From NCBI GenBank assembly GCA_019423005.1, contig JAHZCF010000024.1, forward strand, positions 1-6,678: a stretch of 6,678 nt of DNA, given 5' to 3'. The notes below the pieces were generated by a model that saw nothing but the letters and a program-made list of their open reading frames with translations, was not told the origin of the DNA and made no database searches. The stretch's first letter is position 1. Every line of letters begins with the position of its first letter. Made by a program: the position numbers and the translations under genes. Positions 1 through 5,579 of this stretch are shown here, in pieces. Source of the DNA: Haemophilus sp. GTDB taxonomy: Bacteria; Pseudomonadota; Gammaproteobacteria; Enterobacterales; Pasteurellaceae.

Positions 1-923
1 ATACCCGTGGTGAAGAAGTGAGCCGTCCTGTTGATGATGTATTATTTGAAATTGCACAGTTAGCCGATCAAGGTGTACGTGAAATCAATTTATTAGGCCA
101 AAATGTAAATGCGTATCGTGGCCCGACATTTGATGGCGGTATCTGTACATTTGCGGAATTATTGCGTTTAGTAGCATCTATTGACGGTATTGACCGTTTA
201 CGTTTTACCACCAGTCATCCAATCGAATTTACTGACGATATTATTGACGTGTATCGCGATACACCAGAATTAGTAGATTTCGTACACTTGCCGGTACAAG
301 CTGGTTCAGACCGTATTTTAACCATGATGAAACGTGGTCATACCGCGTTAGAATATAAATCGATCATTCGTAAATTACGTGCCGTGCGTCCAAATATTCA
401 AATCAGCTCAGATTTCATTGTGGGTTTCCCAGGTGAAACCAATGAAGAGTTTGAACAAACAATGAATCTAATTGCGCAAGTGAATTTTGATATGAGCTTT
501 AGCTTTATCTATTCTGCGCGTCCAGGCACACCTGCAGCAGACATGCCAGATGATGTAACCGAGGAAGAGAAAAAACAACGTCTCTATCTTTTACAAGAGC
601 GTATCAACCAACAAGCGGCACAATATAGTCGCCGTATGCTTGGTACAGAGCAACGTGTATTGGTAGAAGGGCCGTCTAAGAAAGATATTATGGAATTAAC
701 AGGACGTACTGAAAACAACCGTATTGTTAATTTCCAAGGCTCACCAGATATGATTGGTAAGTTTGTCGATATCAAGATTACTGATGTTTATACTAACTCT
801 CTACGTGGTGAAGTAGTGCGTACAGAAGATCAAATGGGATTACGTATTGCACAATCACCACAAGAGGTGATGAACCGAACTCGTAAAGAAGATGAATTAG
901 GCGTAGGACGTTATCACGGCTAA
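1..923 (+). CDS. miaB: tRNA-2-methylthio-N6-dimethylallyladenosine synthase MiaB (3' part)
   Basis: Partial gene, open at the left edge; the first full codon is at 3 and 306 codons precede the TAA. MiaB is a cytoplasmic radical-SAM enzyme with two iron-sulfur clusters that adds a methylthio group to i6A37 in tRNAs reading UNN codons. The fragment begins TRGEEVSRP, which in MiaB directly follows the CxxxCxxC cluster. The UPF0004 domain and the cluster cysteines, about 168 residues by comparison with the 474-residue E. coli protein, therefore lie outside the window. Visible motifs are LGQNVNAY, FTTSHPIEF, LPVQAGSDR, DFIVGFPGET and SARPGTPAADMP, all typical of the methylthiotransferase SAM barrel. 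A TRAM RNA-binding domain spans roughly the last 95 to 30 residues. The GTG at 18 is an internal valine codon, not a start. A hairpin terminator follows at 946. Identity is secure; RimO is excluded by the C-terminal sequence and the GEEVSRP region. Confidence 0.96.
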   Translation, partial: TRGEEVSRPVDDVLFEIAQLADQGVREINLLGQNVNAYRGPTFDGGICTFAELLRLVASIDGIDRLRFTTSHPIEFTDDIIDVYRDTPELVDFVHLPVQAGSDRILTMMKRGHTALEYKSIIRKLRAVRPNIQISSDFIVGFPGETNEEFEQTMNLIAQVNFDMSFSFIYSARPGTPAADMPDDVTEEEKKQRLYLLQERINQQAAQYSRRMLGTEQRVLVEGPSKKDIMELTGRTENNRIVNFQGSPDMIGKFVDIKITDVYTNSLRGEVVRTEDQMGLRIAQSPQEVMNRTRKEDELGVGRYHG

Positions 924-945
924 TCATTTTAGAATATAGATAAGT

Positions 946-973
946 AACCGTACGAAAGTGCGGTTATTTTTTT
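946..973 (+). terminator. Rho-independent terminator of miaB, containing an uptake sequence
   Basis: AACCGTAC pairs with GTGCGGTT (8 pairs, one of them a T-G wobble) around a GAAA tetraloop, and is followed by A and seven T. It starts 22 bases after the miaB stop. The right arm and loop together hold the uptake core AAGTGCGGT. The tRNA operon converges from the other side and has its own terminator. Confidence 0.85.
956..964 (+). repeat. DNA uptake signal sequence (Haemophilus type), + orientation
   Basis: Exact AAGTGCGGT, the 9-base core that Haemophilus-clade Pasteurellaceae prefer during natural DNA uptake. It lies inside the miaB terminator. An exact 9-mer is expected by chance about once per 130 kb per strand at this composition, so four in 6.7 kb is a strong lineage marker. 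Confidence 0.93.
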
Positions 974-1026
974 ATATGTTTTTAGAAAAAGAGAGTAGGA
1001 AAGTCTTTATCCTAAATTTTGGGCAT

Positions 1027-1050
1027 AAAAAAAACACCCGTTAAGGTGCT
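1027..1050 (-). terminator. Rho-independent terminator of the tRNA operon
   Basis: Read on the - strand, AGCACC pairs with GGTGTT (CACC/GGTG core plus A-T and a G-T wobble) around the loop TTAACG. It runs straight into eight T. It begins 10 bases after the CCA end of tRNA-Lys, as expected for the end of the tRNA transcript. Confidence 0.82.
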
Positions 1051-1059
1051 GATTTAAAG

Positions 1060-1135
1060 TGGTGGGTCGTGAAGGATTCGAACCTTCGACCAACGGATTA
1101 AAAGTCCGCTGCTCTACCGACTGAGCTAACGACCC
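1060..1135 (-). tRNA. tRNA-Lys (anticodon TTT)
   Basis: 76 nucleotides including an encoded CCA end. The 7-pair acceptor stem is GGGTCGT/ACGACCC with discriminator A. The D arm contains AGCTCAGTCGGTAGAGC, the anticodon loop is CTTTTAA giving TTT, and the T arm contains GGTTCGAATCC. It closely matches E. coli tRNA-Lys. It is the last tRNA of the three-gene operon, 18 bases after tRNA-Leu. It reads AAA and AAG. Confidence 0.97.
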
Positions 1136-1153
1136 ACTGGTATGATTTTGAAA

Positions 1154-1240
1154 TGGTGCCCGAAGCCAGACTTGAACTGGCACGCCTCGAAAGGCGAGGG
1201 ATTTTAAATCCCTTGTGTCTACCGATTCCACCACTCGGGC
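1154..1240 (-). tRNA. leuZ: tRNA-Leu (anticodon TAA)
   Basis: 87 nucleotides with encoded CCA. The acceptor stem is GCCCGAG/TTCGGGC with one G-T pair. The anticodon loop TTTAAAA gives TAA, and the long class II variable arm CGCCT-TTCG-AGGCG is clear. The T arm carries GTTCAAGTC. The body is near-identical to E. coli leuZ, including its anticodon arm. It reads TTA and TTG and, as a UNN-reading tRNA with A36-A37, is a known class of MiaB substrate; miaB happens to lie next door. The symbol is given by analogy with E. coli. Confidence 0.97.
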
Positions 1241-1244
1241 AAAT

Positions 1245-1320
<76 letters not shown>

Positions 1321-1340
1321 ATTTGCTTGTTGCCAAACAA

Positions 1341-1376
1341 CGGGGCGTATTTTACGGATTTATCGTATTGTGTCAA
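1341..1376 (-). promoter_or_regulatory. Sigma-70 promoter of the tRNA operon with a GC-rich discriminator
   Basis: On the - strand a perfect -35 TTGACA (1371-1376) is followed by a 16-base spacer and the -10 TAAAAT (1349-1354). The next bases, ACGCCCCG, form a GC-rich stretch in otherwise AT-rich DNA. Such a discriminator is the hallmark of stable-RNA promoters under stringent (ppGpp) control. The start of transcription should be near 1341, about 20 bases before tRNA-Gly. Stringent control is inferred from the motif only. Confidence 0.82.
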
Positions 1377-1418
1377 ATAAAATTCGTAAAAAAATTTTTT
1401 GATTGGTTAAAAATAATT

Positions 1419-1456
1419 CAAAAACAAAAGGTGCGATTAAAATAACCGCACCTTTT
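1419..1456 (-). terminator. Rho-independent terminator of pgsA
   Basis: A perfect 10-pair stem, AAAAGGTGCG/CGCACCTTTT (1447-1456 and 1426-1435), surrounds an 11-base loop. On the - strand it is followed by GTTTTTG. It begins 20 bases after the pgsA stop and separates pgsA from the tRNA promoter about 45 bases further on. The arm AAAGGTGCGGTT resembles an uptake core with one extra G. The rest of the gap between pgsA and tRNA-Gly is AT-rich spacer with no further gene. Confidence 0.85.
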
Positions 1457-1475
1457 ATTTAAAATTTAGTCAATT

Positions 1476-2033
1476 CTATAATTCAATGTTATCTAACAAG
1501 CTACCTTTCGCTGCTTTCAAGTATTGGAGCATTGACCACACTGTTAAAATCGCTGCCAAGTAGAGTAGTATGATTGCCAATGTTTCCATATAAACGTTAT
1601 ATCGCCAGAGTAATCCACCTAAAGCTAGCATTTGAGAGGTGGTTTTTACTTTTCCTAGCCATGAAACGGCTACTTTATTACGTTCACCCAACCCAGCCAT
1701 CCATTCACGTAAAGCAGAGATAATGATTTCACGTGAAATCATAATAATCGCAGGGATGGTAATCCAGAAAGAATGTTGATATTCCACAATTAATACAAGG
1801 GCAGTAATCACCATCACTTTATCAGCTACAGGATCAAGGAAAGCACCGAAGCGAGTTGTTTGTTTTAGTTTTCGAGCAAGATAGCCATCAAACCAGTCAG
1901 TGACACCCGCGATAAAGAAAATAAGAGTGGTAATAAAAGGCGCTGAAGGGATAGGGAGATAAAACGCCAAGACGAAGAATGGGATTAAAATCACTCGGAG
2001 AATCGTCAGGAAAATGGGAATATTATATTTCAT
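1476..2033 (-). CDS. pgsA: CDP-diacylglycerol--glycerol-3-phosphate 3-phosphatidyltransferase
   Basis: 185 residues, close to the 182 of E. coli PgsA. It makes phosphatidylglycerophosphate from CDP-diacylglycerol and glycerol-3-phosphate, the committed step to phosphatidylglycerol and cardiolipin, in the inner membrane. The CDP-alcohol phosphatidyltransferase signature DxxDGxxAR-x8-GxxxDxxxD is complete: D46, D49, G50, A53, R54, G63, D67 and D71. Hydrophobic segments lie near residues 4-25, 32-48, 72-86, 90-107 and 149-172. The ATG at 2033 begins MKYNIPIFLTILR, the usual PgsA start, but no good Shine-Dalgarno precedes it; an uptake sequence sits there instead. A terminator upstream (2083-2115) implies its own promoter, and TAAAAT about 40 bases upstream is a possible -10 without a clear -35. 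The tRNA genes downstream recall pgsA-glyW-cysT-leuZ of E. coli. Confidence 0.96.
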   Translation of the reverse strand: MKYNIPIFLTILRVILIPFFVLAFYLPIPSAPFITTLIFFIAGVTDWFDGYLARKLKQTTRFGAFLDPVADKVMVITALVLIVEYQHSFWITIPAIIMISREIIISALREWMAGLGERNKVAVSWLGKVKTTSQMLALGGLLWRYNVYMETLAIILLYLAAILTVWSMLQYLKAAKGSLLDNIEL

Positions 2034-2040
2034 AAAAATA

Positions 2041-2049
2041 ACCGCACTT
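2041..2049 (-). repeat. DNA uptake signal sequence, - orientation
   Basis: ACCGCACTT, the exact complement of AAGTGCGGT. It lies 7 bases upstream of the pgsA start codon, within the presumed leader. It is unpaired: no second copy faces it, so unlike the copies at 956 and 5516 it is not part of a terminator. Confidence 0.92.
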
Positions 2050-2082
2050 TGGTTAAAGATACGTTCATTTTAAAGGATCTAC

Positions 2083-2115
2083 AAAAATAAAAAAAGCCAC
2101 TTAATGTGGCTTTTT
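2083..2115 (-). terminator. Rho-independent terminator of the peroxiredoxin gene
   Basis: AAAAAGCCAC (2091-2100) and GTGGCTTTTT (2106-2115) form a perfect 10-pair stem with loop TTAAT. On the - strand it is followed by further T-rich sequence. It begins 8 bases after the peroxiredoxin stop and ends before pgsA, so the two - strand genes are separate units. Confidence 0.88.
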
Positions 2116-2123
2116 CTTAAAAA

Positions 2124-2726
2124 TTAAAGTTTGTCAGCGTTTTGTTTCAAGTATTTAGCAACACCTTCAGGGTTGTCTTTCATACCTTCTTTGCCTTTTT
2201 CCCATTGAGCAGGGCAAACTTCACCGTGTTCTTCGTGGAATTGTAACGCATCTACCATACGTAACATTTCATCGATGTTACGACCTAATGGTAAGTCATT
2301 AACTACTTGGTGGCGAACAACGCCGTTTTTGTCGATTAAGAATGATGCACGTAATGCAACGCCAGCTTCAGGATGTTCGATACCATATGCTTTAGCGATA
2401 TCGTGTTTAACGTCAGCTGCTAATGCATATTTAACTGCACCGATACCGCCGTTTTCAGTTGGGGTATTACGCCATGCATTGTGAGTGAATTCTGAGTCGA
2501 TAGAAACACCAACCACTTCAACACCACGTTTTTTGAATTCTTCATAACGGTGGTCGAATGCGATTAACTCAGATGGACAAACGAAAGTAAAGTCCAATGG
2601 GTAGAAGAATAATACCGCAGCTTTACCATTGACGTGTTTTTTGAAATTGAAGTTGTTAACGATTTCACCATTGCCTAAAACTGCAGAGGAAGTAAAATCT
2701 GGAGCTTGACGAGTTACTAATACCAT
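2124..2726 (-). CDS. Typical 2-Cys peroxiredoxin (AhpC/TSA family)
   Basis: A cytoplasmic thiol peroxidase that reduces hydrogen peroxide and organic peroxides and is recycled by a thioredoxin or AhpF-type partner, which is not visible here. Numbered from the ATG at 2726 (200 residues), the peroxidatic motif PxxxTxxC is P43, T47, C50 inside FFYPLDFTFVCPSE. The resolving cysteine is C171 in GEVCPAQW, and the conserved arginine is R126. GGIG (93-96) is one of the loops linked with over-oxidation-sensitive enzymes, but no YF motif is evident in the C-terminal tail. A second ATG lies two codons upstream at 2732. I prefer 2726 because the AGGA at 2736-2739 is 9 bases away from it but only 3 from 2732, and homologues begin MVLV-RQAPDF. 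The gene stands alone, divergent from metC. It resembles the thioredoxin-type (Prx/TsaA) enzymes of Vibrio and Pasteurella more than enteric AhpC, so no symbol is given. Confidence 0.94.
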   Translation of the reverse strand: MVLVTRQAPDFTSSAVLGNGEIVNNFNFKKHVNGKAAVLFFYPLDFTFVCPSELIAFDHRYEEFKKRGVEVVGVSIDSEFTHNAWRNTPTENGGIGAVKYALAADVKHDIAKAYGIEHPEAGVALRASFLIDKNGVVRHQVVNDLPLGRNIDEMLRMVDALQFHEEHGEVCPAQWEKGKEGMKDNPEGVAKYLKQNADKL

Positions 2727-2735
2727 AGTCATAAT

Positions 2736-2739
2736 TCCT
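2736..2739 (-). promoter_or_regulatory. Ribosome binding site of the peroxiredoxin gene
   Basis: AGGA on the - strand (within TATAGGAATT). Its spacing is 9 bases to the ATG at 2726 but only 3 to the ATG at 2732, which favours the inner start. Confidence 0.6.
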
Positions 2740-2753
2740 ATATAAATGTTAAT

Positions 2754-2774
2754 AAAAATTTTGCTAACGCAAAA
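2754..2774 (-). other. Small hairpin with T tract in the peroxiredoxin leader
   Basis: On the - strand TTTTGC pairs with GCAAAA around GTTA and runs into TTTTTA, ending about 27 bases before the start codon. It has the form of a weak intrinsic terminator or attenuator inside the leader. Four of the six pairs are A-T, so it may not be stable enough to act; no alternative pairing was found. Confidence 0.3.
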
Positions 2775-2778
2775 ACTC

Positions 2779-2803
2779 GGTCAGTATTCTAAAAAAATTG
2801 ACC
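2779..2803. promoter_or_regulatory. Interrupted inverted repeat GGTCA-N15-TGACC, possible operator
   Basis: Perfect 5-base arms (2779-2783 and 2799-2803) are separated by 15 bases in the gap between the divergent peroxiredoxin and metC genes. The interior holds the putative peroxiredoxin -10, and the right arm is part of the TTGACC proposed as the metC -35. It does not match the OxyR or Fur consensus. Arms of 5 bases can arise by chance. Confidence 0.25.
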
Positions 2804-2813
2804 ACACTTTAAC
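2786..2813 (-). promoter_or_regulatory. Possible promoter of the peroxiredoxin gene
   Basis: On the - strand TAGAAT (2786-2791) matches five of six -10 bases. GTTAAA (2808-2813), a poor -35, lies 16 bases upstream. Transcription would start near 2780 and give a leader of about 50 bases. The -10 lies within the GGTCA/TGACC inverted repeat. Confidence 0.35.
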
Positions 2814-2826
2814 AGCTGTTTTTATC
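2798..2826 (+). promoter_or_regulatory. Possible promoter of metC
   Basis: TTGACC (2798-2803, five of six -35 bases) is followed by a 17-base spacer and TTTATC (2821-2826, three of six -10 bases). The -10 is weak. It would give a leader of about 35 bases. No convincing tandem MetJ box (AGACGTCT) is seen around it. Confidence 0.3.
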
Positions 2827-2856
2827 TATTGAATTAATTAATATTGTCTAAGTTAT

Positions 2857-2861
2857 AGGTG
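2857..2861 (+). promoter_or_regulatory. Ribosome binding site of metC
   Basis: AGGTG is 6 bases upstream of the ATG at 2868. An in-frame GTG at 2859 lies inside this site, so it cannot plausibly be the start; the site decides for 2868. Confidence 0.75.
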
Positions 2862-2867
2862 AAATAT

Positions 2868-4058
2868 ATGTCAGAACATCATACTTTATCAACCACACTG
2901 GTTCATGCCGGACGTAAAAAACGTTTTACCCAAGGGGCGGTAAACCCAGTGGTTCAACGTGCATCTTCTTTAGTGTTTGACACTATTGCAGATAAAAAAC
3001 ATTGCACAAAAAATCGTTACAAAGGAGAACTTTTTTACGGTCGTCGTGGCACGTTAACGCATTTTGCGCTTCAAGATCTAATGTGTGAAATGGAAGGCGG
3101 AGCCGGTTGCTATCTTTATCCTTGTGGTGCAGCAGCGGTAACCAATGCTATTTTATCCTTTGTGGAAACCGGCGATCATGTTTTAATGACAGGGGCTGCC
3201 TATGAGCCGACACAAGATTTTTGCAATGTGATTTTGAAAAAAATGCACATTGATACGACCTATTATGATCCCATGATAGGTGCTGATGTTGCCAAACTCG
3301 TGCAACCAAATACGAAAGTCTTATTTTTAGAATCTCCAAGTTCTTTAACGATGGAAGTACCTGATATTCCCGCGATTGTTAAAGCCGTTCGAGCCGTGAG
3401 CCCTGAAATCGTCATTATGATCGATAATACATGGGCGGGGGGCGTACTATTCAAAGCGTTAGAACACGGTATTGATATCTCTATTCAAGCAGGAACCAAA
3501 TATTTAGTGGGGCATTCTGATATTATGATCGGTACAGCCGTGGCTAATACTCGAACTTGGGATAAATTGCGCGAGCATTCCTATTTAATGGGACAAATGG
3601 TTGATGCCGATTCCGCTTATACGACAGCGCGAGGCATTCGCACTTTAGGTGTACGATTAAAACAACATCATGAAAGTAGTTTAAAAGTGGCCAAATGGTT
3701 AAGTGAACAACCACAAGTGAAAGCAGTTTATCATCCAGCATTACCAAGCTGCCCAGGTCATGAAAACTTTAAACGTGATTTTACGGGTGCAAGCGGTTTA
3801 TTCTCTTTTGAATTACATAAGCGTTTAAATGACGAAGAGCTTTCAGCCTTTATGGATAACTTTGAACTGTTCACGATGGCTTATTCTTGGGGCGGGTTTG
3901 AATCGCTCATTTTATGTAATCAAGCAGAAGAAATTGCGAAAATTCGCCCGGGTATTGAACGTAAATTAACGGGCTCATTAATTCGTCTGCATATTGGATT
4001 TGAAGACACGGATGAATTAATTGCCGATCTTCAAGCGGGCTTTGACCGAATCAAATAA
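2868..4058 (+). CDS. metC: Cystathionine beta-lyase (PLP-dependent)
   Basis: 396 residues from the ATG at 2868, the size of E. coli MetC (395). It cleaves cystathionine to homocysteine, pyruvate and ammonia, the penultimate step of methionine synthesis, in the cytoplasm as a PLP-bound tetramer. The PLP lysine is K211 in QAGTKYLVGHSD. Other family residues are Y57 and R59 in FYGRRG (phosphate contacts from the next subunit), D186 in IDNTW (pyridine nitrogen) and R373 in SLIRLHIG (substrate carboxylate). SWGGFESL, the beta-lyase version of this loop, and overall resemblance to MetC favour beta-lyase over MetB or gamma-lyase. An in-frame GTG nine bases upstream (2859) is rejected because it overlaps the Shine-Dalgarno. 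The gene is divergent from the peroxiredoxin, ends in its own terminator, and is probably transcribed alone. Confidence 0.96.
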   Translation: MSEHHTLSTTLVHAGRKKRFTQGAVNPVVQRASSLVFDTIADKKHCTKNRYKGELFYGRRGTLTHFALQDLMCEMEGGAGCYLYPCGAAAVTNAILSFVETGDHVLMTGAAYEPTQDFCNVILKKMHIDTTYYDPMIGADVAKLVQPNTKVLFLESPSSLTMEVPDIPAIVKAVRAVSPEIVIMIDNTWAGGVLFKALEHGIDISIQAGTKYLVGHSDIMIGTAVANTRTWDKLREHSYLMGQMVDADSAYTTARGIRTLGVRLKQHHESSLKVAKWLSEQPQVKAVYHPALPSCPGHENFKRDFTGASGLFSFELHKRLNDEELSAFMDNFELFTMAYSWGGFESLILCNQAEEIAKIRPGIERKLTGSLIRLHIGFEDTDELIADLQAGFDRIK

Positions 4059-4063
4059 AAAAG

Positions 4064-4092
4064 AGGGCTGTTTATGTAAACAGCCCTTATTT
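4064..4092 (+). terminator. Rho-independent terminator of metC
   Basis: A perfect 10-pair stem, AGGGCTGTTT/AAACAGCCCT (4064-4073 and 4078-4087), with loop ATGT, followed by TATTT. It begins 5 bases after the metC stop. Confidence 0.9.
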
Positions 4093-4118
4093 ACTCAATC
4101 TTTGAGTTGATTTATCAT
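4090..4118 (+). promoter_or_regulatory. Possible promoter of mpl
   Basis: TTTACT (4090-4095, four of six -35 bases) is followed by a 17-base spacer and TATCAT (4113-4118, five of six -10 bases). This predicts a start near 4125 and a 25-base leader. The -35 overlaps the T tract of the metC terminator. A short inverted repeat, ACTCAA-TCT-TTGAGT (4093-4107), falls in the spacer and could be an operator or chance. Confidence 0.4.
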
Positions 4119-4149
4119 AGTCAGCATTTTTAGTAACTAGAGAAGAACA

Positions 4150-5505
4150 ATGAAACATATTCATATTTTAGGCATCTGCGGTACCTTTATGGGTGGCGTT
4201 GCGATGATTGCCAAACAAATGGGCTATAAAGTAACGGGTTCTGATACCAATGTTTACCCACCGATGAGCACCTTTTTACAAGAGCAGGGCATTGAGATTA
4301 TTCCTAATTATGATGTAGCTCAACTTCAGCCTGCGCCAGATATGGTGATTGTCGGAAATGCCATGAAACGTGGTAATCCTTGTGTGGAATATGTTTTGGA
4401 TAATGCCTTGCCTTATACATCTGGCCCACAATGGTTACATGACCATTTATTGCGTAATCGTTGGGTGTTAGCGGTTTCAGGTACACATGGTAAAACCACA
4501 ACAACGGGCATGTTGACTTGGATTTTAGAACAAAATGGGCTAAAACCAGGTTTTCTAATCGGTGGTATTGCAGGGAATTTTGGTACCTCTGCTCGTTTAG
4601 GGGAGAGTGAGTTCTTCGTGATTGAAGCGGATGAGTATGATACGGCGTTCTTTGATAAACGTTCTAAATTTGTACATTACAATCCGAAAACCTTGATTAT
4701 AAACAATATCAGCTTCGATCATGCGGACATCTTCGATGATCTTCACGCGATCCAGCGTCAATTCCATCATATGATCCGAACCATTCCTTCTACAGGACGC
4801 GTTCTTTCTTTTGCAGATGAACAGAGCGTAAAAGAAACCCTCAATATGGGATGTTGGTCAGAACAGCAATTAATCGGTAAAGGTAAAGAATGGTTTGCGG
4901 AACGTATTACCAATGATTGTTCTGAATTTGCCGTATTCCATCACGGTGAAAAAGTCGCTGAAGTGAAATGGAATATTGTCGGACAGCATAATATGCACAA
5001 TGCTTTAATGGCGATTGCAGCCGCTTACCATGCAGGCGTCAAAATTGAAGATGCATGTCAGGCATTAGGCAGTTTTATCAATGCAAAACGTCGTTTAGAA
5101 GTGAAGGGTGAAGTAAACGGTATTACGGTTTATGATGACTTTGCTCACCATCCAGAAGCCATTCTGGCGACACTCACTGCGTTACGCGATAAAGTAGGCG
5201 GTGGCGTACGTATTCTTGCTGTATTAGAGCCTCGTTCAAACACGATGAAAATGGGCGTACATAAAGATGAAATTGCCCCTGCACTGGGACGTGCCGATGC
5301 CGTATTTATGCTACAACCAGATAATATTCCATGGGATGTGGCTGAAATTGCGGGACAATGTGTTCAACCGGCACATTACACTGGAAGCGTTGATAAATTA
5401 GTCGATATGATTGTGGCTGAAGCGAAACCAACGGATCACATTCTTGTGATGTCAAACGGTAGCTTTGGTGGCATTCATCAAAAGATTTTAGATCGATTAA
5501 AATAA
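4150..5505 (+). CDS. mpl: UDP-N-acetylmuramate:L-alanyl-gamma-D-glutamyl-meso-diaminopimelate ligase
   Basis: 451 residues, close to E. coli Mpl (457). This cytoplasmic Mur-family ligase joins the recycled tripeptide L-Ala-gamma-D-Glu-meso-Dap to UDP-MurNAc with ATP, returning cell-wall turnover products to peptidoglycan synthesis. The N-terminal UDP-binding domain starts with GICGTFMGG (8-16). The ATP loop is GTHGKTTTT (111-119, lysine K115). EADEYD (159-164) and NISFDHAD (187-193 region) are central-domain Mur motifs, GQHNMHNALMA (278-288) contains the conserved H-N-x-x-N, and DDFAHHP (329-335) opens the C-terminal domain that binds the incoming peptide. MurC is the nearest alternative, but EADEYDTAFFDKRSKF and the N-terminal GTFMGG are characteristic of Mpl. 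A purine-rich AGAGAAG precedes the ATG. The gene lies between the metC terminator and an uptake-sequence hairpin. Confidence 0.96.
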   Translation: MKHIHILGICGTFMGGVAMIAKQMGYKVTGSDTNVYPPMSTFLQEQGIEIIPNYDVAQLQPAPDMVIVGNAMKRGNPCVEYVLDNALPYTSGPQWLHDHLLRNRWVLAVSGTHGKTTTTGMLTWILEQNGLKPGFLIGGIAGNFGTSARLGESEFFVIEADEYDTAFFDKRSKFVHYNPKTLIINNISFDHADIFDDLHAIQRQFHHMIRTIPSTGRVLSFADEQSVKETLNMGCWSEQQLIGKGKEWFAERITNDCSEFAVFHHGEKVAEVKWNIVGQHNMHNALMAIAAAYHAGVKIEDACQALGSFINAKRRLEVKGEVNGITVYDDFAHHPEAILATLTALRDKVGGGVRILAVLEPRSNTMKMGVHKDEIAPALGRADAVFMLQPDNIPWDVAEIAGQCVQPAHYTGSVDKLVDMIVAEAKPTDHILVMSNGSFGGIHQKILDRLK

Positions 5506-5514
5506 TCTCAATGC

Positions 5515-5556
5515 AAAGTGCGGTCAAAAATGAGAATGTTTTTGACCGCACTTTTT
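5515..5556 (+). terminator. Terminator of mpl built from an inverted pair of uptake sequences
   Basis: AAAGTGCGGTCAAAAA (5515-5530) pairs perfectly over 16 bases with TTTTTGACCGCACTTT (5539-5554) around an 8-base loop, followed by TTAT. The stem begins 10 bases after the mpl stop. The T tract at the foot of the stem is five long and mostly within the stem, so termination may be incomplete. The next gene starts 23 bases further on. Confidence 0.85.
5516..5553. repeat. Inverted pair of DNA uptake signal sequences
   Basis: AAGTGCGGT at 5516-5524 on + and its complement at 5545-5553, both exact. Closely spaced opposite-facing pairs downstream of genes, acting as terminators, are a known arrangement in Haemophilus genomes. 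Confidence 0.93.
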
Positions 5557-5579
5557 ATCATTAAAAATAAGGAAATAGC

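Noticed and set aside
18..20. GTG as a start codon for miaB
   Set aside because: It is the valine codon in TRGEEVSRP, well inside MiaB; the frame is open to the left edge of the window.
996..1014. Hairpin TAGGA-N9-TCCTA between miaB and the tRNA operon
   Set aside because: Only five pairs with a 9-base loop and no T tract; both neighbouring genes already have better terminators.
2801..2809. Uptake-like ACCACACTT between the peroxiredoxin and metC genes
   Set aside because: One mismatch from the core, at a position (the G of GCGG) I regard as important; probably a decayed copy at best.
2827..2856. MetJ operator upstream of metC
   Set aside because: TTGTCTAAG vaguely resembles half of AGACGTCT, but no tandem pair of met boxes is present.
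2859..2861. GTG start for metC, nine bases upstream of the ATG
   Set aside because: It falls inside the AGGTG ribosome binding site of the ATG at 2868, and the extra residues are not seen in MetC as I know it.
3148..3747. Antisense reading frames of 63 to 67 codons within metC, and similar ones in miaB, mpl and the membrane-protein gene
   Set aside because: Shadows of strongly supported genes, with no ribosome binding site, motif or independent context.
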